Positions 59,832 to 64,000 of a stretch of DNA of 64,000 bases are shown piece by piece. The DNA is from Lachnospiraceae bacterium. GTDB lineage: Bacteria > Bacillota > Clostridia > Lachnospirales > Lachnospiraceae. The position numbers were made by a program, and so were the translations under genes. Below the pieces are notes generated by a model that worked only from the letters and a program-made list of their open reading frames with translations, was not told where the DNA came from and did no database searches. Positions within the stretch are counted from its first letter, which is position 1; each line of letters begins with the position of its first letter. The stretch spans positions 29,404 through 93,403 of the forward strand of contig JAGCVY010000083.1 in NCBI GenBank assembly GCA_017962105.1. The letters run 5' to 3'.

Positions 59832-61217
59832 TTACTGCTCTTCCTTCACGAGGTTCTGGATCCAGACCCCCTTCTTCACAAGCGTAAATCCGATTGCGCA
59901 CTTGATCAGGTCGATGGACTGCATGCACAGGTAGAACGGCAACACCGGAAGGCCGGTGTAGCGGCTGATGATCCATGCCAACGGGACGCTCAGGCACCAC
60001 AGGAATGCGCTGTCGAACAGGAAGGTGATAAAGGTCTTGCCGCCCGTCCGAAGCGTAAAATAGCAGCAGTGCAAAAATGCGTAAACCGGCATGCACACCG
60101 CGCAGATCCGCATGAAGCCGGTGGCGAGCCGCTTGACCGAGTCGGTGGTGTTGTACAGTTCCGGGAACAACGGGGCAAGCACAAAGAGGATAACCCCGAG
60201 CGCAGCGGAGGAAACCACGGATGCAAACAGAAGCTTCGTGTCCGTATCCCTCGCCTCCTCGAGTTTTCCGGCTCCCAGGAGCTGGCCGACCATGATGGCG
60301 ACCGCTGAGCCCATGGCGATAAATACAATATTGAACAGATTGTTGATGGTGGAGGCGATATTCATCCCCGCCAGCACATCGAGTCCGCGTTTGGAATAAC
60401 ACTGGTTCAGAATGGCCATACCGACGGACCAGAGGATCTCGTTGGCCATCAGCGGAAATCCCTTGACGGCAATCCGTCGAACGAGACGGATCGGTATCCG
60501 GAATGCCCGGTACGCTCCCTTGGCCCAGCGCATGATCACGGTGTGGGCGTGGGTCCAGATGACCACGATCGCCGCCTGAACAAAACGGCTGATGACCGTG
60601 GCAATTGCGGCGCCGGCTACCTCCAGACGGGGGAAGCCGAATTTTCCGAAAATCAAAACGTAATTGAGTCCGAGGTTGACAAATACTGCCACGAGACCCG
60701 CCACCATGGGCACCCGCGTCTCCCCGCACTCGCGGAGGGTGCTTGCGTACACTTCCTCGATGCCGAAGGGGATCAGTCCGATCAGCATGATCGCAAGATA
60801 GTCGCGGCCGTACTGCATCACAAGCTCCGGCGACTGTGTGGAATCGATATCGTGAAGATACAGTTTCATCAGGGGATCTCCCTGCAGAAGCATGACTGCC
60901 ACGCCTGCAAAAACAATCGCAATCCCTATATACAGCTTAAAACGAAACGTGTGTCTCACTCCGTCGTGATCGCCCTTGCCGTAGAACTGCGCGGTGAAAA
61001 TTCCGGGGCCCGACAGGGCACCGAACAGCGCGAGGTACAGCACGAACAGAAGCTGGTTCACGATGCCGACGCCCGACATCGGCTCCGTGCCGACACGTCC
61101 GATCATGATATTATCAAGAAGGCTGACGAAGTTGGAGATGCCGTTTTGAACTACGATTGGCACCGCCACCGTCAGCACTTTCTTATAAAACGATTTGTCA
61201 CCGATAAACTTTCTCAC
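59832..61217 (-). CDS. MATE-family efflux transporter
   Basis: A 461-residue multidrug/toxin exporter of the NorM/DinF type with twelve predicted helices. MIGRVGTEPMSGVGIVNQL near the start, the FAQFYGKGD-like FTAQFYGKGD, and in the second half AMGSAVAIMVGQLLGAGKLEEARD are typical. It should exchange cationic compounds for Na+ or H+. A GTG start at 61217 was chosen because a GTAGGTG site precedes it; the frame is open further upstream but inside the previous gene. It overlaps that gene by a few bases less than its ribosome site. Confidence 0.88.
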   Translation of the reverse strand: MRKFIGDKSFYKKVLTVAVPIVVQNGISNFVSLLDNIMIGRVGTEPMSGVGIVNQLLFVLYLALFGALSGPGIFTAQFYGKGDHDGVRHTFRFKLYIGIAIVFAGVAVMLLQGDPLMKLYLHDIDSTQSPELVMQYGRDYLAIMLIGLIPFGIEEVYASTLRECGETRVPMVAGLVAVFVNLGLNYVLIFGKFGFPRLEVAGAAIATVISRFVQAAIVVIWTHAHTVIMRWAKGAYRAFRIPIRLVRRIAVKGFPLMANEILWSVGMAILNQCYSKRGLDVLAGMNIASTINNLFNIVFIAMGSAVAIMVGQLLGAGKLEEARDTDTKLLFASVVSSAALGVILFVLAPLFPELYNTTDSVKRLATGFMRICAVCMPVYAFLHCCYFTLRTGGKTFITFLFDSAFLWCLSVPLAWIISRYTGLPVLPFYLCMQSIDLIKCAIGFTLVKKGVWIQNLVKEEQ

Positions 61218-61230
61218 AAAACACCTACTC

Positions 61231-62925
61231 TCACACAATTCCGTAAATCTTCTTGCCTCTCGTGCCGACAACGATGGTGTTGCCGAACACCGCAGGCGAA
61301 GCCTCGATATTCTTTCCGAGATTGATGGTTGACTTCAAAACACCGGTGCGTCCGTCCAGAAGGAACATGTTTCCGTCGGAATCGCAGAGGATAATGTAGC
61401 CGTCGCCCTTCGCGTCGTAAACCGCAACGGGGCTCGACCAGCTGTAATACTTCATCTCAACGCTCCACACCTCGCCGCCGGTCTTCTTGTCGATGGCCAC
61501 CAGCTTGCCGTGCTTCTTGCCGCCGGTGCGGGCAACGTTGAAGTACACAAGGTCGGAGATATTGTTCTGTCCGAGGCAGGCCGTCGCCTGAACGCCGCCG
61601 GAGACGCCGTCCACGGTCTTGCACTCGTAGGTGCGCTTCCAGATGATCTCGCCGGTAGCCGCATTGACCTTCATCACCGGGATCTCACCGCTGTCCTTCT
61701 TGTCCTTCGTCCAGTGCAGCGAGGTGGAAACGTACAGGTACGCCGTGCCGTCCGCCGCATCAATCTCCAGAACCGGGGACGCATTGCTGTCGTCCACCGT
61801 ATCCTGCACCCAGACCAGCTCCATGGTGTTGATGTCGATGCAGATCAGATCGCCGCTGTTGTCGCAGGCGTAAAGGTAATGATCGTACATGCAGGCCGAC
61901 GACTCGATGCCGAGCCAGTAGGTCTTCTCTCCGGTGCGGGCGGTCTCGTAGTTCCATTTGACGACGTCGGAAGGGTTGATCGTCACCTGTTTGCCGTCGT
62001 AGGAAGTGTTGAGCTTCGTCGTGTAAAGGATCCCGTTCTCGCCGGGTTGGATCAGCGTGTCCGTCGCAACGTCGAAGAGAGCCGAGGAGTCAAAGGCGCA
62101 GAAGTTGCCGTTGTCCTTCCGAAGCGAAAAATCATCGTCATTGCCGTACTCGTAGATCACTTTGCCGCGGATCAGGTCGACGATAAAGGTTCTCGCCGAC
62201 TCGTCACCCATGTCATCGCCGGCACCGACCACATACAGCGGCGTTCCGTCGGGATACAGCGACCCCGTTCCCTTGATGGGGAATCCCAGGTTGATCTCGT
62301 CCCGCGTCGCCGAGCCGTCCTCCAGGTCGAGGAAGTAGATGTGTCCGTCCATGGTTGCGTAGATGACCTCGACCAGCTCGCTCTTGCTCTTCTTGCTGTC
62401 GTAGAGGTTCATGATCTGCTTGGTCGCCTCATCCCACTGTACCAGAAGGGGCTGTCCGGTCCAGCCGCTGCCGGTCCACTCGCCCTTCTTGACGCTCTTC
62501 TTGAGCTCGCCCGTGGTGACGTCCCACGCCTTGCGCAGCTTGTACTCCGTCATCACGGCGGTGCCGTAGGCTGCACTGCTGCGGTAGTTATCCCCGCGGA
62601 ACGTGATAACGCCCTTCACCTGCGAATAATTATTGTTCGTAAAATGAATCTCGTCCTGACGGCGGTACCCGTCCACATCGATCCCGCCGACGTTCAATCC
62701 GGTCTTATACCCGAACACGGACGGCTTTGTGGAATCCACGGGCACGCACACTCCCGTCTCCAGCAGCTTCTGCGACGTCGTCAGCTCCGTCGTATTCAGA
62801 TACGGCGCGACCGAATCACCCTTCTGCGGCTCCCCCAGAGGATCCCCGCAGCTGGTCAGCCCGATGACGACGCCGATGATCACGACGACAAATGCCGCTG
62901 CCGCGATAAGATACGATTTTTTCAT
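61231..62925 (-). CDS. PQQ-type beta-propeller lipoprotein
   Basis: A 564-residue lipoprotein. A signal peptide ends in lipobox GLTSC near 27. The rest has repeated blades such as GHIYFLDLEDGSATRDE, LYACDNSGDLICIDINTMELVW, LVAIDKKTGGEVWSVEM and GNMFLLDGRTGVLKSTI, the WD/PQQ-like pattern of BamB-type propellers. In Gram-positive bacteria such proteins are surface-attached and of unknown role; no dehydrogenase site is seen. The start at 62925 follows GGAG. It precedes the MATE gene closely. Confidence 0.82.
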   Translation of the reverse strand: MKKSYLIAAAAFVVVIIGVVIGLTSCGDPLGEPQKGDSVAPYLNTTELTTSQKLLETGVCVPVDSTKPSVFGYKTGLNVGGIDVDGYRRQDEIHFTNNNYSQVKGVITFRGDNYRSSAAYGTAVMTEYKLRKAWDVTTGELKKSVKKGEWTGSGWTGQPLLVQWDEATKQIMNLYDSKKSKSELVEVIYATMDGHIYFLDLEDGSATRDEINLGFPIKGTGSLYPDGTPLYVVGAGDDMGDESARTFIVDLIRGKVIYEYGNDDDFSLRKDNGNFCAFDSSALFDVATDTLIQPGENGILYTTKLNTSYDGKQVTINPSDVVKWNYETARTGEKTYWLGIESSACMYDHYLYACDNSGDLICIDINTMELVWVQDTVDDSNASPVLEIDAADGTAYLYVSTSLHWTKDKKDSGEIPVMKVNAATGEIIWKRTYECKTVDGVSGGVQATACLGQNNISDLVYFNVARTGGKKHGKLVAIDKKTGGEVWSVEMKYYSWSSPVAVYDAKGDGYIILCDSDGNMFLLDGRTGVLKSTINLGKNIEASPAVFGNTIVVGTRGKKIYGIV

Positions 62926-62971
62926 ACGAAACGCTCCATCCTTTCCCGCATTACGCGCCCCCACAAAATCC

Positions 62972-63008
62972 ATAAAACGAGCCGGGGCAGGTTCTCCGCC
63001 CCGACTCG
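62972..63008 (-). terminator. terminator of the transketolase gene
   Basis: Stem CGAGTCGGGGC (63008-62998) with GCCCCGGCTCG (62988-62978), then TTTTATGG on the minus strand. Confidence 0.85.
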
Positions 63009-63055
63009 CTGATTCCTGCTGTCATTGCAGCCGCACACGGCCGCTCATTTCCGAA

Positions 63056-64000
63056 TTACAGCACGCTCTTTACGGTTGCCACAACATTTTCCGCCGTGAT
63101 ACCGAACTTCTTGAAGAGAACCGAAGCCGGTGCGCTGGCGCCGAAGCCGTGCATCGTTACATAACCGCCGTCGAGGCCGACATACTTGCCCCAACCGAAG
63201 TCGCTGAGAGCCTCAACCGCAACACGCGCGCGGACAGCCTTCGGAAGAACGCTCTCCTTGTACGCATCGCTCTGCTCCTCGAAGATATCCATGCAAGGCA
63301 TGCTGACAACGCGGGCGTCGATACCCTCTGCCGCAAGAGCTGCCTTAGCCTCAAGGGAGATGCTCACCTCGGAACCGCTGGCGATAATGATCGCATCCGG
63401 AGTAGCCTTCGTGGAATCCTCGATGATGTAACCGCCCTTGAGAGCATCCTTGGAGGAGCCTGCAAGCTGCGGAAGATTCTGTCTGGTGAGAACGAGCGCC
63501 GTAGGCGTCTCCTTGCTCGTCACCGCGCTGTACCATGCTGCCAAAGTCTCGGTCGCATCTGCCGGACGGAACACATGGAAGTTCGGCAGGGAGCGAAGCA
63601 TTGCAAGCTGCTCGATGGGCTCATGGGTAGGTCCGTCCTCGCCGACACCGATGGAGTCGTGGGTCAGAACGAAGGTGGTCGGGATGCGCATCAGAGCGGA
63701 AAGTCTTGCCATGGGCTTTACGTAATCGCTGAATACGAAGAACGTTGCGCAGTAAGCGCGAAGTCCGTGGAGGGTAAGACCGTTGCTGATGGCTGCCATT
63801 GCGAACTCACGAACACCGAAGTGAAGGTTACGTCCGCTGTAATCGTCCTTGCTGAAGTCTGCGATCTCCTTCATCGCCGTCTTGTTGGACGGAGCGAGGT
63901 CTGCGGAACCGCCGATCAGGTTCGGAACCTTATTCTTAAGCTTGTTGAGAGCCCAGCCGCCGAGGTTTCTCGTAGCGTCTGCCTTCTCCTCATATGCCCA
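63056..64000 (-). CDS. tkt: transketolase, C-terminal part (runs off the right edge)
   Basis: The visible 314 residues are the pyrimidine-binding and C-terminal domains of a thiamine-diphosphate transketolase of the pentose phosphate pathway. NLIGGSADLAPSNKT, RNLHFGVREFAMAAISNG (with the catalytic Glu), HDSIGVGEDGPTHEPIEQ and the ending FGASAPASVLFKKFGIT are diagnostic. The N-terminal, diphosphate-binding half lies outside the window. The frame is open to the last base. It supplies erythrose-4-phosphate for the aromatic pathway encoded nearby. Confidence 0.95.
   Translation of the reverse strand, partial: WAYEEKADATRNLGGWALNKLKNKVPNLIGGSADLAPSNKTAMKEIADFSKDDYSGRNLHFGVREFAMAAISNGLTLHGLRAYCATFFVFSDYVKPMARLSALMRIPTTFVLTHDSIGVGEDGPTHEPIEQLAMLRSLPNFHVFRPADATETLAAWYSAVTSKETPTALVLTRQNLPQLAGSSKDALKGGYIIEDSTKATPDAIIIASGSEVSISLEAKAALAAEGIDARVVSMPCMDIFEEQSDAYKESVLPKAVRARVAVEALSDFGWGKYVGLDGGYVTMHGFGASAPASVLFKKFGITAENVVATVKSVL

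Overview
The window reads as chromosome from a Gram-positive Clostridia-type bacterium, probably Lachnospiraceae or a relative, with G+C somewhat above 50% by eye. This is inferred from a large Firmicutes-type SRP RNA, a T-box ahead of metG, the conserved hup-rqcP-divIC-tilS-hpt-ftsH block, strong AGGAGG ribosome sites, many sigma-A type promoters with 17-bp spacers, and many overlapping ATGA stop/start junctions. There are no phage genes, transposase genes, rRNA, recognisable tRNA genes or CRISPR arrays.

Layout. (1) 1-9373, minus strand: a sulfur amino-acid cluster. A LysR regulator is followed by a short Met/Cys-rich leader ORF with an attenuator, a glutathionyl-hydroquinone-reductase-like protein, an amino-acid ABC transporter (binding protein, permease, ATPase), a tandem GNAT protein, an M20 peptidase, a cystathionine gamma-lyase-type enzyme and a PatB/MalY beta-lyase that runs off the left edge. 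(2) 9384-12061: an ECF-like sigma factor, its probable membrane anti-sigma factor and a PASTA protein. (3) 12112-18573: a broken cstA gene, mnmA, metK, murA, an acidic TPR protein and the SRP RNA. (4) 18600-24278: a FeoB-associated small protein, ftsH, hpt, tilS, divIC, rqcP and hup. (5) 24383-36114: two membrane proteins, an orphan metal ABC ATPase, araD, a DacA-type carboxypeptidase, an FAD enzyme, malQ, and an ABC ATPase/permease pair. (6) 36201-45928: metG with its T-box, a bactofilin-like protein, flotillin, metY, a MITE-like palindromic element that supplies a promoter to a marR-esterase pair, and a membrane protein behind an operator-like palindrome. (7) 45972-56968, minus strand: an aromatic amino-acid block. 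A Phe/Tyr-rich leader peptide and attenuator precede pheA, aroB, aroC, an aroE-aroK fusion and aroA, then a SpoIIE-type phosphatase/kinase, a GNAT protein, tyrA and aroF. (8) 56980-64000: a protein with eleven zinc ribbons, a VOC protein, a membrane protein, a MATE exporter, a beta-propeller lipoprotein and the C-terminal part of transketolase.

The main observations are regulatory and structural. Two operons appear to be controlled by ribosome-read leader peptides (Met/Cys and Phe/Tyr). A multi-hairpin element with covarying stems sits directly downstream of intrinsic terminators at two or three places. A short word, CGGAAAATG/CATTTTCCG, is strongly over-represented across genes and intergenic DNA in every reading frame. 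All counts were made by eye and need recomputing.
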